NCBI GenBank assembly: GCA_038496445.1
Contig: JALMLS010000122.1
Coordinates: forward strand, 1-64,000
DNA length: 64,000 bases
Direction of reading: 5' to 3'
DNA from: Trichosphaerium sp. ATCC 40318
Lineage: Eukaryota; Discosea; Flabellinia; Trichosidae
Part shown: piece after piece, positions 34,549 to 46,705 of the stretch
Numbering within the stretch: position 1 is the stretch's first letter
How the letters are laid out: every line of letters begins with the position of its first letter
Made by a program: the position numbers and the translations under genes
The notes under the pieces: generated by a model
The model's database searches: none
Seen by the model: the letters and a program-made list of their open reading frames with translations, nothing else
Told to the model about the DNA's origin: nothing

Positions 34549-36492
34549 TTAAAATAGTTCGTGTTGTTTATTGTTTGTTAGCACTACTTTAATGTATCAA
34601 ATAAATCTTTAATAATTATACAAGCGTGTATCTTCATCCTTGTAAAAAGTGCACGTGTCACGCGTACCTTTCCTTGAACATCTTCAGCGTAATATCTAAA
34701 ATGGTCTAGGTTTATTTGGTCGCTCTTAAATGTACAACGTTCAACCTGTTATGGCTGTCTTGGCTCTACATCAATAAGTTAGTATATGTGAGAAAGGTGG
34801 CCTCTGCGCACTAATACCACGTACTCTGTAGATACCTTCTGGAATACATGAAGGTTAAGAGGTTGAGGGTCACATTGTACGAATTCAAGACGAAAGATCG
34901 CCAAAACTGAAAAATAAGTAAAGTTTGTAGTTTGAAGCAGCGCCTAGAAAATTGTTTTTTATCGAACACGAAGCGTTAAAAAAATACCGTACCTGAAGGA
35001 ACATTATAGCCGTATCGTTATAGTTTCCATCAGTACTGACATGCTCTTTCAATCACTTGGACCGCATAGTTGCTTATCAGGCACCCAAAGCTCGTTGAAA
35101 TTCTTGTTTCAAAATGATAAACAAAATTACTCGTACAAGTTTTTATGCTATGCGGATACTCCCCATCTCTATCGCTGTGAGCCACTCTGTTTTAGTACAA
35201 CATATTATGTCTCTTTGAGTTGTTCACCATCTTCTTACAGTACACATCAACCTACCAGAATATTAATTTTATTTTCTTATTTCACGTAGCAAACAAGCCT
35301 TGCGATTATTGCTTGCCTTGGATTGTTTCTTTAATCTTCCGCCCAATTTGAATTTGAATAACCTCATTGACACGTAAAATTCAGGGTTGTACGCGCAGAG
35401 AATCAGAACTATTGCGCATTTTGGAAGCGTTTCTCGCTTGATTTGTTCTATTGATGTCTGATCTTTAATTCTCCAATCAGACGTGACTTTAGGTGATGTT
35501 CATGTACTGTTAATCCCGCAGAACTAAAGACTTGTTAGATGTTTTGATAAACCAGTGATCGCAAGGAAAACATAGATTGTATATCTCGATTGCGTAGATG
35601 CGTACTTAATAGTTGTTTAAAAAGACGCTACTGTGAGCTTAGAACATACAACTGCAGTACTAGGTTTGAACAGCGCAAAAACCTTCCACCCAGACACTGC
35701 TAAAAAGTATAAAAGGTCAGAGAGTTGTTTGAGCGTAGAAAACGTGAGGGATTGATACTGGAGCAGTGTTTAATTCATACTGTTGTGTTGCTTCTTCGTA
35801 ATTTCGGGCGGTGTGAGTAGATGTTGTCAATTACCGCGCAGTGGTGGTTATCATCACGTTGAGGATACGGTCTATTAACATCGCAATTCAACCTGTAAAA
35901 GTGAACAGCACCAATTTTGTAAAGAAGGATTACAACCTAATTACCTGCTTACAACTTAGTTTGCTGTTTGTGCTGCAGTTATCGTTGGCAAGACTAAAAA
36001 TAATAGCCTTCTTCTTAGTTGACTCGTACATACGAATCATAGTCTACGCCATACTTGCCACCCAATGGAGTATTTAGCTTATCAGTTTTCGTGATCTTGA
36101 CCAGCGCAAACTAACAAATAAACAGCCAAGCTTTAAACCAAAGCAAAAAACTCTCGTTTCATTGTATTGCGACGGTTCAGGATTGGTACGGGGACTGGAA
36201 GAAGCAAGTACGCCATCCACACGTCTAAGCGTTACACGTTTATCTACTTGCAGTTGCTAGGCACAAGAGCTACTGACTGATACTTTTACTGATCAAACGA
36301 GCATTTCCTCGTTACAGGAATTGACTCAGATTATCGACATTTGTAGTTTCTGAATTTGCTGCCGTTTCACAATTTTGATTTGCTAATTCTCCTCAAGTAT
36401 TTTTGAAGAGTAAACACGGTGTATTGGAAAGTTTGGTTGGTCTACGGTGCTGTATAACTGTTTGGAAACCAAAGTATTGCTATTGTGAAGGA
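34549..36492. other. About 1.9 kb without a recognisable gene
   Basis: The ORFs at 35041-35289 and 35841-36077 lack splice signals, homologous look or codon bias. I see no RNA gene. Confidence 0.4.
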
Positions 36493-36721
36493 AATACTCA
36501 ACAAAAATACGGAAATACTCGCAATCGATACTACTACGCGCGAAGAATCATTATCGGTCATTTATTCAAGTATTCAGTATTTAATCGTCATCAAACAACC
36601 AAATCGCTCGAAGCACTTTGGTACGCTCTCAAATTAGCTCATTTATAACAATCGGATGTATGAAAGGTGAATTTATCCGCAATCCGTATTTTATTTCGTA
36701 TTTTATTTTCCGAAAGTAGAA
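36493..36721 (+). repeat. Dispersed 0.23-kb repeat, copy 1
   Basis: It is nearly identical to 40530-40756 in the same orientation. Both begin AATACTCAACAAAA and end CCGAAAGTAGAA, and similarity stops sharply at both ends. This copy keeps a short open frame (RRIIIGHLFKYSVFNRHQTT.. ending ALKLAHL). It may be a non-autonomous mobile element or the 3' piece of a decayed gene family. Confidence 0.85.
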
Positions 36722-37394
36722 CTAAATTACTTCACATTTTAATAACACAACCAAAAACTCATGCATTTAATATCGAACGCCCAGAAAGTGTTTAAAATAG
36801 GTTAAAGATGCTGTTTAGATGCATTTGTAAAAAATTAGATAAAACCACAATTATTTTTGATCAAGTATTTGCCAAGTTATAAGAAAATTTGTTGCAATTA
36901 CTAATAGATGAGGACTTGTCCCACAAAAACATCCTCTTATGCTCGGTACTAGACAAACTTGCTCAGCCACCGTCTAGCATTAGTTTGCTAAGAGCCCGAA
37001 TGCAAAGAGTACACGAGCTGGCTAGAGGGCATCGGTATCGCCCTACCAATGCGGTGGGACAAACGGCCAAAGCTTGCTGGTATTAATAACCCAGCTAGCT
37101 TGTGAGTAACTGAGGAACAGTTATCTCAGAAGACGTAGGATGTCGGGGTGGGGTGGCCTGGATCCTGCAGAGCTGAAATGCTCAAACTTTTTTTCTTTTT
37201 ATCTTGTGAAATTTCTCCTACAAAATCATCAATTCTCCAAGAAAACCTACTTGCACGGTTCCTTGCATTTACGCTGTTTACATATTTAGAGCTCGTAAAT
37301 GCGCAACCATTAACCACTTTTAAATAAAAACAAGTTTATTAACGACCGTTTTGCGTACTTCGTTTACTTTTCTCGAATTCAGTGTACAAGGCAT
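36722..37394. other. Non-coding with a GC-richer patch and T-run
   Basis: About 36930-37170 is richer in G/C than its flanks and ends in TTTTTTTCTTTTT at 37188-37200, a Pol III-like stop. No tRNA, 5S or known snRNA fold is recognised. An unspliced ORF across 36889-37086 (LAQPPSSISLLRARMQRVHE) is possible but has no ATG start. Confidence 0.3.
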
Positions 37395-37625
37395 ATGGGG
37401 CTCTTTTCGTACCCTACGGACCGTAGTAAGTACTCATGTGGATCTTTTGCAGCATTATCATCTAATGCGTACTGGAACGATTTAAAAACAGTCGGAAATG
37501 CGCACCGACGCCATTACATACCCTCAGTTGATGTTTATAAGCATTGCAATGAATTTGAGAGTATCTTTAGCAAAGAGAATTTTAACGTGCAATACGTACA
37601 ACAATGTTATCAACAGTTTTGGTAG
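37395..37625 (+). CDS. Small hypothetical protein
   Basis: The ATG at 37395 opens 76 residues with a normal-looking composition (MGLFSYPTDRSKYSCGSFAAL, later NEFESIFSKENFNVQYVQQ). A second frame continues QAHPATEFLKNVCEEIYYVIKFYL to 37719, so a small intron or a frameshift near 37600 is possible. No family recognised. Confidence 0.3.
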   Translation: MGLFSYPTDRSKYSCGSFAALSSNAYWNDLKTVGNAHRRHYIPSVDVYKHCNEFESIFSKENFNVQYVQQCYQQFW

Positions 37626-37719
37626 TTTCACGAGTTTTCTAACTCAGGCCCATCCTGCAACAGAATTTTTGAAGAACGTCTGTGAAGAAATCTACTATGT
37701 GATCAAATTCTACCTTTGA

Positions 37720-38181
37720 TATCCCCACGTTGAAAATACTCATTTTTTCCAAGCGAAATAAAAAGTAAGGTCATTCTGTGGTGGCAAACATCGATTTGAA
37801 TGCATAGACCGTCTGTTGCTGATTTTGGTTTTTTAGTTAAACAATTGCTAAAAAAACGTGTAGGCAAATGCGTACAGCGCCAGCACTTACATGTTTACAC
37901 TTTGAGGTAATCTACAATATAAATGCCTGTGTACAAGCACCAAGGCATTTATAACATTGCAGGTTCGCCAACAACTTCATGCAAATAAGTACATCATAGC
38001 GAGAAGGTTTCATTGTAACTGATACCAGAAACAAAGAGCACCAAACGGTACCAGCGTCAACAGATAGATACCATTCCAAGTAGATCACGCGTCTTCTTTG
38101 TTGTAACGAAAAAAAAAACTGAGAAAAGGCGTGAAAGAAAAAGTCTATTTTTACAAAGTTGGTTTTTATACAATTATTAAG
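37720..38181. other. Intergenic, no gene seen
   Basis: AT-rich, with a poly-A run at 38109-38118. It lies upstream of no identified start and at the 3' end of the minus-strand gene that stops at 38182. Confidence 0.4.
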
Positions 38182-39227
38182 TCAGTCGTCGTCTATTATT
38201 TCTAAAAATAATCGACAATTGCTTATCAACTCTGTCAAGGTTGATTTAGACATGTGTTGTCTCTCAAAAATGTGATTTAGCTCAAGTAATGAACCAAAAA
38301 CTGTTTTCGCACGCTCGAAAGTGTGCGCTCGAGCATTCGCTTTCAAATACTCTGAAACCACGAGCCACAGCCCCGACTCTAGTAACTTGTGCCATGCGCA
38401 CAAGTCACACTCTGCTACTATAGGCAGAAAAAAATTATTTACAATGTCTTGCTTGCCAGCAAGAACAATGCCTCGTAAGCTGAAGCATACTTTCTCCATC
38501 AATGATAGAGCCTCGCTGATTTCGTCAGCTTTGTATCCGCAAGAAGCAGGTAGAGTAATCTTCTCCATCACTTCCTCGACGCGTATACTAAAGAAAGTTA
38601 GAAATCGAGGAAACTACAAAAAAATAAATAGTGAAGCTAGTACGTACTCGGTCCTTACTGAAATCACCACAGGTGCTATAAATAAGAAATTAATCACAAA
38701 CGTTTTAGAACGAGTAGTGGTGAACGAACCTCGATAAGAAGGGCCGTTACAGAAAGGTTTTAGGAGCCCGACAAGTGCTTCTGCAGCTCGTATTAGGTGT
38801 CGAGGAGTTTGTCCCACAGCAAAAAGCTGTAGTTGCCTCTCTACCTCAGGGGAAAATATGAGGCTATAGTGCGCCCACTCGTCACGTAAGTGTGGCGACC
38901 ACTGGTGAAAAGAATACTCGCGCAGCCGTTCTGCTAGATGCGGGCATGCGACAGCATACAATCTTACGGAAAGATGCACCAGAATATGTGTAATCTTGTT
39001 TTGAAGGCGATCTACCTTATGAGCAAGCCGTTCGTCCTCTTCGCTAGGAGCAGAAATAAGTAATACACTTTAGACAATGCAGTGTGGTGGTAAAGCTTAC
39101 ACGCGTACCTGACAAAATATTCCCATGGGTATCTAAAACTTAGCCTTCGTGTGTTCTTCTTTAACGAAGGGTTCTTCTTTGACGAAGGGCTGCCAGATGG
39201 CTTTTTCTCTTGCCACTTGCGTCTCAT
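38182..39227 (-). CDS. Hypothetical helical protein
   Basis: Exon 1 from ATG 39227 is MRRKWQEKKPSGSPSSKKN.. ending YPWEYFVR. After a GTACGC intron come EEDERLAHKVDRLQNKITHILVHL and PEVERQLQLFAVGQTPRHLI. A third exon, after an intron at about 38595-38730, reads VMEKITLPASCGYKADEISEALSL and ends LISNCRLFLEIIDDD at 38182. The basic N-terminus is followed by predominantly alpha-helical, Leu-rich sequence with few Gly. No catalytic motif or membrane segment is seen. It is not recognised; a scaffold or HEAT-like protein is one possibility. Frames join cleanly across both introns, which supports a real gene. Confidence 0.55.
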
Positions 39228-39597
39228 TTCTGAATTATGGCATAATGCGGCTTAAGAACAAATACCAAAAATACCGCCGTACACCTGATTGTATCTCTTT
39301 GCTTAGTTTAAAAGTACAAAGCGCCACTACATGCTGTTGAGTTTACAAAAAACCATTGTAGAGTATAACACCCGCGTCAAAGATTCGTTGCAAGCATATA
39401 GTAGTGTTTTCATCACTTTAAAACACTTTTGCCGGAAGTCGTTACAATTTTCACGTGCACTTTTAACAACATGCTAGCGGTGCTTTCAACCCATTTTAAT
39501 AGAAAGAAACGAGAGATAAATTTGAAAATGATTCTTTTTTCAACCGAGCGTTGAACTTAAAGTCAAATTAGCAACGCAACAGAGAAAACAACAAATC
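39228..39597. other. Divergent promoter region
   Basis: It separates the minus-strand start at 39227 from the plus-strand start at 39598. TTCACGTGCAC lies near 39452. No gene seen. Confidence 0.4.
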
Positions 39598-40240
39598 ATG
39601 TCTGAAAACAAAGTAAATACAAAAACCGCAACAACCAAGGCATACGGTATGCTTTACCCATTCACTCACTCTTTTAATACTTGTAGTCAAGCCTTTTTAC
39701 GTACACGTTTTGTCTTCGTTTAACCCGTCAGCAGAGACAGTCGGGTACGTTCCTTGTTTCAAGATACAACTCAAAACTAAACGTCTTTTTTTAGGAAGTG
39801 GGTACTACAAAAGCCATGGGAAATGGCACCAGGGCAACCATCATTGGTATGTTAACAATTACCCAACAAAACAAGAATCTCTTGACAGGTCAGTTTAACT
39901 TGTTTATTTTTAGCTTCTCAACCAGCGAACTAGACACGCTGGAATAAAGCTGTCATTTTGGATGAAAGCTGAAATTAACCGAGCGGTTAAAAAAGTTTTG
40001 TTCCAGTCATACAACTATGGCACGCCATACTGGATAAACTTCTTGGTAGACCATAAGCACGTATTGGACCATTACACGTTCAAAGAGATTATTTATATAA
40101 AGCAACAATTGAGATTTTTGCAAAGATCATCTCGAAAATTCAACTTAGTTGAATTTGATAACTCCGTAACCTATATTGTTCGGAAAGCGCGAAGAGGCGG
40201 GTTAAATTCAATTTTTTGTAAATTAGAGAAAAGGGAATGA
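39598..40240 (+). CDS. Hypothetical small protein, three exons
   Basis: Exon 1, MSENKVNTKTATTKAY, ends at GTATGC. Exon 2 reads KPFYVHVLSSFNPSAETVGY.. with GYYKSHGKWHQGNHHWYVNNY. Exon 3 reads LLNQRTRHAGIKLSFWMKAEINRAVKKV.. and ends IFCKLEKRE at the TGA (40238-40240). Introns are about 42 and 26-30 nt with TTGTAG and TTTTTAG acceptors. The protein is basic and rich in His, Tyr and Trp. There is no signal peptide and no membrane segment. It is not recognised. It is followed at once by the bZIP exon remnant (40315) and the 0.23-kb repeat. Confidence 0.6.
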
Positions 40241-40314
40241 ATAAAAACTTAAGATTCCGTTATCGAATCAAGAACGATTTTATGTTGCAAAATTTCTGCT
40301 AATGTGTTTCTCTA

Positions 40315-40485
40315 CGAGTACGTCTTTGATTCCTGAAGGAATGACACATTCAACAACTTGACAGGTGACCTCAAGGCGTGATACACTCTGACTGAGCTTG
40401 GTGCAGGTAGTCACATGAATACAGTGCGACTAAAAAACCGCTACCTACCATGAAAGGCACAGATTCCTAAAGGAAGATTAAAAAG
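40315..40485 (-). pseudogene. Truncated copy of the last bZIP-gene exon
   Basis: It matches the 3' exon of the bZIP gene (about 41520-41720) in the same strand sense. Shared blocks are TCCTGAAGGAAT, ACTTGACAGGTGAC and ATGAAAGGC(A/G)CAGATTCCTAAAG, with a shared spacing in the first half and a deletion before the last block. It carries small indels and cannot encode the same peptide. It sits 1.2 kb beyond the 3' end of the parent, suggesting a local tandem duplication that was then eroded. Confidence 0.7.
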
Positions 40486-40529
40486 GAACTTAATAAATTA
40501 TGATCGAAATCAAATTGTTGTGAAAAAAT

Positions 40530-40756
40530 ACTCAACAAAAGTACGGAAATATTCGCAATCGATACTACTACGCGCGGAGAATCATTATCAGACATTTATT
40601 CAAGTATTCAGTATTTAATCGTCATCAAACAACCAAATCACTCTAAGCACTTTGGTACGCTCTCAAATTAGCTCATTTATAACAATCGGATGTATGAAAG
40701 GTGAATTTATCCGCAATCCGTGTTTTATTTCGTATTTTATTTTCCGAAAGTAGAAG
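40530..40756 (+). repeat. Dispersed 0.23-kb repeat, copy 2
   Basis: It is nearly identical to 36493-36721. The short open frame is broken here by a stop (TCACTCTAAGCA against TCGCTCGAAGCA in copy 1). The flanks are unrelated to those of copy 1, as expected of an inserted element. Confidence 0.85.
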
Positions 40757-41487
40757 GTGGTACAAGGCTTTGGTGCTTAGCAGCATGTGTGCTTGCGGCC
40801 AGTCCCGCATAACCAGCTTCCCTAGAGCTTATCACCCAGCGAAGTGTGATAGTGGTGAACCTATCTCAGTACCGGGAGGGTAACTTTTTTTTCAATCAAA
40901 GTGGTTGTAAAAAGTGTGCCTTGTAGTGCTATCAACAAATAAATAAGTACTCCACTCTAACCCACAGATATGACGGTACCATTATTTAAGGCCATGGAAC
41001 TTTTATACGGGCACTAATCCGAGAAAACTGTTGTAGTACTAACTAACTCGTAGCAATACCACTCTTAATTAGTAGGACAGCACATTGATACACATTGACA
41101 CTGTCAATAGTTTATGCTCGCATTTACAACAAGCTCTCAGGGTTTTAAGATAATTATGCGTAGCTTTCTTAGCCTAACACATTGTACATACTCGGTGTCA
41201 TTTGTTGTACGACGGCACAACGGAAATAGTCACCATCGATCCTAACGTGCTTAGAACAACTAAACGACTAGTTATTTAAGTAGTTTACTCAGTCACCGAA
41301 CGGCAAACAAATTTTTTTTTTGAGAAACGTTTGTCCAACTACACGTTGTTCTAACCTTAAAAAACTAGATAGGTAATAAACAGTCAGAATATGGTAAGGT
41401 AATTTATTTTTGTACAATTAAAAGCCGCACGAAGAAAGGGGCTTTAAAAAAAAGAAGCGCTGATCGATTTTCTGATTTAAAATCGTG
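40757..41487. other. Non-coding stretch
   Basis: A GC-richer patch at about 40765-40885 borders the repeat. The rest is AT-rich, and no gene or RNA family is recognised. It contains the 3' flank of the bZIP gene. Confidence 0.35.
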
Positions 41488-44274
41488 TTAAGATATTTTC
41501 TTAACAACGCCAGCGGCATTTGCGTTCCTACTACGAGTAGATGTTGTGCGTCTTTGGGAGTTTCCTGAAGGAATAACAGATACATCAACGACTTGACAGG
41601 TGACTTCAAGTAGTGATTCGCTCTCTGATTGAGCGTTTGGTGCAGGTGATCCGAATGAATCTGGTGGGATCAAAAACGCGACCATGAAAGGCGCAGATTC
41701 CTAAAGAAAAGATTAAATAAGTAACAAAGAAAATTAAATAAAATATATCATCAACGTACGTCAACTTCGACAGTAGGTGGTGGTGTGATTTGTTGAACAT
41801 CAGCGCACATAAGATACGTTGTGTTTGGTTTCCAATGTTGTATTTGAGGTTGTGCGTTTGGTGAGGAACTCAATACTTGTACAGGGGATGCATCAGCCAT
41901 ATGAGATGGTTTGGTGAGTGGACGAGTCTATAAGACGTAACGTAAGCAAGGTGACAACAAATGAAACAAAATATTTTTGTTCGACTATTCCTTTACGTAC
42001 GTCATGATCTACAATATTCATGGCGCTTGCGTCACGCTTTATCTTTGGCTTGGTGGTTACGCTTTCGAGTTTTACTTTCGAGAGGTCTACGTGATGATCA
42101 ATCTCCATAAAGTCGACATTTGTGTTTTCTTCTGAAGGCCTAGACCGATGTATCGCTTTCATCCGACGCGCTGTTTCCTCACGGTCAGGCTCTGTTAATT
42201 GAGTAATAGAGTCTTTTTTGGCTCTCTTCTCGTTGATGGAGAGGATATGGCGCGAGCCAGTCGACGCAGGGAGGATCTAGATACATTTTTAGACGATTTG
42301 TGATAGAATAGGAAGTAAAAAACTTCGCGTAGTGGCAAGAAAAAGAATTCCAGCAGGCGAACCAATTAAAACGAATACATACCTGAGGGACCTGTTCACG
42401 ATGAACATGATTCGACAACTGGCCATTCGACCAAAAGAGCCCAAAGGAAAAGAGCACTAACATGAGACATACGCTTGCTGCTTTTATGTTTCCAGAGGTT
42501 AGGTTTTCCTTTGCAGTTCCTTGAAGGTAATTTATACCTGGAGACACGTCAGCACTTATGAAAAAAATGAATATTCACCAAAAAAAAAAAACCGCCTGTT
42601 TGAACTGTAGTTCTCTTGAGATAAAGAAAATAAAACCCAAAACCATCTATTATTGTTTTAAAACGTACCAGTGTACACGGCATTCAATCCGCGGTTCTTT
42701 TTAATGACGCCTTGCAAATAGGCGACTTCTTGACGTAATTGACCACTTTGCTCGCGTACTGTAAATAACTCTGTCTTTAAAGCCTACAATAATTATTTTA
42801 GTACCAACAGGGCCAAGGTCACGTAAAAAAAAATAGATTCTCCGACGATGTGCACGAAAAACCTGAAAAAAAAAAACTAAAGACATCACTTCGTTTTTGT
42901 GTCGTTCCAATACGATTGTTTCAATCAACATACCTGATTATCAGACGTTAGTTGTGCTACTTTCTCTTCCAATTGCTCGATATAATCTTTTCGGCGTTGA
43001 CGTGACTGTTGGGCCGACTCACGGTTTTTAATCAAACGCCGTTGACGTTTTAATTCCCGTTGTTCATCAGATGTAAGGTCTCGCTTCTCCTATTGGGTAA
43101 CAATAAGCAAAAAAAATAAAAACACGAGAAAGAAACGTTTTATAAAGCATCACTACGCTTGATACATTAAAAATAATAATATTAGGCGATGTGTTGGAAA
43201 AAGCGAAAAAACTTCGGAAAAAACGAACACCAACCCGGTAGTTATCAAAAAACACCTTAGAGAAATAAAAGGTGCTAATTATAAAGAGTACAATGAAGTT
43301 GAGCAAATGATAAAAACGATTCAGTTTAGCGCTATTAGTACAAAAACAAAAAACACATTCTTTCACAAAACCACTTTACGAGTTGCTAGCGCGCGATATA
43401 AAATAATAAAAACACCAAAAGATGGCCACCCAATTAAGAAGACGGGTTTTTTTTAGTTTTTTTTTTTTGGAGCGTAAAAAAAATGTAGCCAGTAAAAATG
43501 GCTTTTGTTGTACGTACTTGTACTTTAGATATATATTGATCAAATTCATTGCTCCGTAGAGCCAATAGTGCCTGTCTTGAAAGGATAACAGATTTATTAT
43601 CCGCTGGTTCTGGTAAGGATATTTGGCTTGCTTTGCGCTTGCGTTTATTTGGTTTACGTTTTGCTCTGAAATAAAAATAAGTTTATTATTTGCTTGATTT
43701 GTAAAAGCGACTCCAAGTCTACTTTGAACTGATATTTATGTACCTGATAACTGTTTTTGTAGTTTTTGCAACTTTAGCTACGGGTTTAGGCGTGGGTGTT
43801 GGTGCTGGTTTACGTTCTACCTTAATTACGGCTGCTGGAACAGCTACAGGTATTGGTGCTGTTACTGGAATGCCTAGGCAATGAGTTTAATGAAAACCCA
43901 CTATGGGAAAGGGACTTTTCGGTTGAGGTATAGAGTGGCGTACCTTGCACTACTATTGGTGCTCTAGGCGGTGGTTCATCGGTTGTAACATCCATGCAGT
44001 TAAAGTCGAAGCTTTCGTCGTTTGGGTTAAAATCACTCATCATGTTATCCAAAGCTGGTGCATTGAGAGGGTCGATCGTTTCATCAAAGCATGAAGTAGC
44101 GTCTTCAGATAAAACGTCATAGTATGAAAAGGAGCCATCTGGCGAGAGAGGTGGCGTCTCGGTTGCTGTTGTGCTACTTTCAGGCGAAGAAGGCACAGCC
44201 AATTGGTTTGGAAATTGTAGACCTGAGTTCTGGTACTCAGGCGTGAGAAACTGGTTTATTAAATCCACGTTCAT
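41488..44274 (-). CDS. Membrane-tethered bZIP transcription factor (ATF6/CREB3-like)
   Basis: The ATG at 44274 starts MNVDLINQFLTPEYQNSGL, an acidic Ser/Pro-rich activation region (SPESSTTATETPPLSPDGS). A Pro/Lys stretch (KPAPTPTPKPVAKV) and a bipartite basic patch follow. The bZIP proper is RRLIKNRESAQQSRQRRK, with the invariant Asn-x7-Arg, and Leu-rich heptads (YIEQLEEKVAQL..LRQEVAYLQ). About 45 residues on lies a single hydrophobic segment, AASVCLMLVLFSFGLFW, followed by a lumenal-type C-terminal part ending NAAGVVKKIS at 41488. A bZIP followed by a membrane span is the layout of ATF6, CREB3 and plant bZIP17/28, held in the ER and cut free by Golgi proteases under stress. I infer a similar unfolded-protein or membrane-stress role. 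About eight short introns. Confidence 0.85.
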
Positions 44275-44729
44275 TTGTTACGTAGAATTTTGCTTTTAGA
44301 ACTTTCTTGCCCTTCACTTCCTTTTAAATTTTTTTGTGTTTTGGTAAAAATCACTTAAATTAAGAAATTCATGCTTACTTATCACGCGTAGAGATACATC
44401 TTTCATCTTTATCCTTTCCGGTCTCGATTAGTTGTATCTAACGGCAAGCAAATATTTGGGGAAAAACGGTTCGTTGGATTTTTCATCCAGTTGTCTCGTA
44501 GTGCTTGCTTTAGCGTCGTGTATCTTTTTTTGATCATACAAGAAGATACGTTGTCAAGCATAATTTTCCGGTGTGTATGGAGTGGAGCGAATGGTGGTTA
44601 CTGTTCCTCGAGAGGATGTTTGGCGCTTTGCAGCCGCGTTTAAGCGAAATACCCGTGTGCAGCAAAGGTCAACGTAATTTTCGGGTTGAAGATTTTTTTA
44701 TTCAACGATCCAAAAGCAGTTAAACCACT
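44275..44729. other. Divergent promoter region
   Basis: It lies between the bZIP start (44274, minus) and the ATPase start (44730, plus). No coding sequence is seen; AT-rich with a GC-richer end. Confidence 0.4.
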
Positions 44730-46705
44730 ATGCGATCACTAGTACAGCGATACAGTCACAATCGGAGCCAGGAAGGCAATAGCAGATACAACAAGCGCCG
44801 TTACCAAGCTAAAACGCAGAGAAGGACTGCATACACTAATTTTGTACCCAGCAAGGAGACTGTTGGTCCTATAGGGCCTTATTTAATTGGTATGAGCGAA
44901 TTTCTCTTATACTCGCTTATCCTCCCCCATAGCGATGGCTGGCGCTGCCACAGCTTATTGGGCGTACCAACAATGGGCACACAACACAAATTTGCTGCGT
45001 AGAAAGAGTAAAGAGTTTGTAATGGCTCGTGCGGTCGATAAAATGATAGAGGTGCGTAGTTAGCGTTTATTTTTAGCTCTAACGTTAACGCTTATTTTTT
45101 GTTCAGCCATACATTCCCTGGGCCAAGTTTTCAGGAGAGTTTGCAGAGCACGTATACGTGAAGCGTAGAGATGTCGATAGTCAACTTATACAGGCAATTG
45201 ATTGTCAAAGTGAAGCATACACTATTGTACTAGGCCCACGTAACGCTGGTAAAACGTACGTATCTTGAAGGTGTCAAAAACAACTTTTTTTTGATCTTCT
45301 TACTTGCCTTCTTTCCTCACCGCGCTGCGAGCTTTGCGCTCTTATGTAATCCTTGCTCTTCTCTTTGTTTTGTCAGTTTGTAATACTAATGTGTCACGTG
45401 TTTAGAACAGCACTCAATGAGCTCCTTGATTCTCGAAAAGGTGTTGTTGTAGTAGATGTCAAAACTGGAAGAAATCCAACTCCTGTAGAGTGGCTAGTGC
45501 TTGATAAACTTGGTGTATCCCAAGTACATATTAATAATGGTAAGCGCTACTTTTCATGACATGTTAGTAAGTGCTGATGAACCCCTTTATTTAGAGCACG
45601 CTGATCCTGATGCTTATTTTATTGAAATTTGTCAAAAAGTAATAGAAGGTCTTCAACAACAGCATGAAGAGGACCCAAATGACCCAGGAATAACAGGTTA
45701 GTGTAATGGGATGTTGTATTATTATCTTTCGTACTTATTTCTTTACAGGCGCTCATCAGAGACCAGTTGTTTGGCTTGAAGTACACCAAGATATTCAAGA
45801 AGATTATTTTGTTTCAATTATGGACTGGGCTAAAACTGTTGGATGTGATGCTGGTATAGCTAATGTAATAATTAACGTTGGTTCTCGTAAGATGGCTGGT
45901 ATATTATCACATAATCATGGTACATTAAAATCCCGTGCTGTTTATCTGACTAACTTGCTTTGAAGACTCACGAAGAAGATTTATTTATGTCGAACCATTT
46001 ACAATAGAAGATGCAGAAATATATCTTGATAATCTAGAGAAGCGTGGACATCGTACTCTTCATCGTGATGGGGTTTTCTCTAAACTTGGAACATTGCCAG
46101 GTACACCGCATCAACGAGTAATGAAATGGAGTTTAATAATTGTAATTTTAGGTGATTTATATGCTGTTGTTGCTGGTAGTGCAGCACCTCTTGATGAGAC
46201 AGAATATATTGAAGGTAACGTTGTAGAGAGAGTGGATATAATAATAATCATTTTTTAGGTGAACTTAATGATGCTTGTGCGGCAGTATCCGATTCATTGA
46301 GATCAGAACCAAGACTTCTCACAGTCTATCAGTACGAAAAAGTTCTTTGTTTTTTTCTATTGTTGGTTACCAACGCTTTTTAATTATAGAGCGCTCTTGC
46401 ATCAAGAAGAAAAATATCTTGTTTCAAAGCACGGTATAGATGGTCACTTGATCAGTGGTAAAGAACCACCATGTAAAGGACTGAAAACGAAGTTTGCTTC
46501 AGATATTTCTGGACTTATGACTGAACAAATTGCCGTTGCCATTCAACATTATGAGACGCTCACTTTTGATCCTCAAAAACCGCGTCATGTTCGCTTCCCT
46601 TCTCAAAAACAACGCTTAGCTACTTATATGGTATTAAAAGAGGATTGGGTGCAAGCATTAGCAGAAGAAAAAGATGTTAATGTCTTTGAATTTACTCATC
46701 ATTAA
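44730..46705 (+). CDS. P-loop ATPase, probably membrane- or mitochondrion-associated
   Basis: Exon 1 (ATG 44730) reads MRSLVQRYSHNRSQEGNSRY, rich in Arg/Ser and without acids, like a mitochondrial presequence. Exon 2 has AMAGAATAYWAYQQWA, a weak hydrophobic segment. The ATPase core has Walker A GPRNAGKT, split by an intron after GGTAAAAC, then ALNELLDSRKGVVVVDVKTG, a strand (RPVVWLEVHQDIQ) that could be Walker B, VIINVGSRKMAG, and YVEPFTIEDAEIYLDNL, as in STAND/archaeal-type ATPases with a helical lid. The protein ends EKDVNVFEFTHH at 46705. About eight introns. It probably couples ATP to a protein-handling or defence-like switch; the target is unknown. KAP- or AAA-type assignment would need a profile search. 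Confidence 0.7.

Noticed and set aside
40765-40885. GC-richer patch as 5S rRNA or SRP RNA
   Set aside because: No match to conserved 5S box sequences on either strand by eye.
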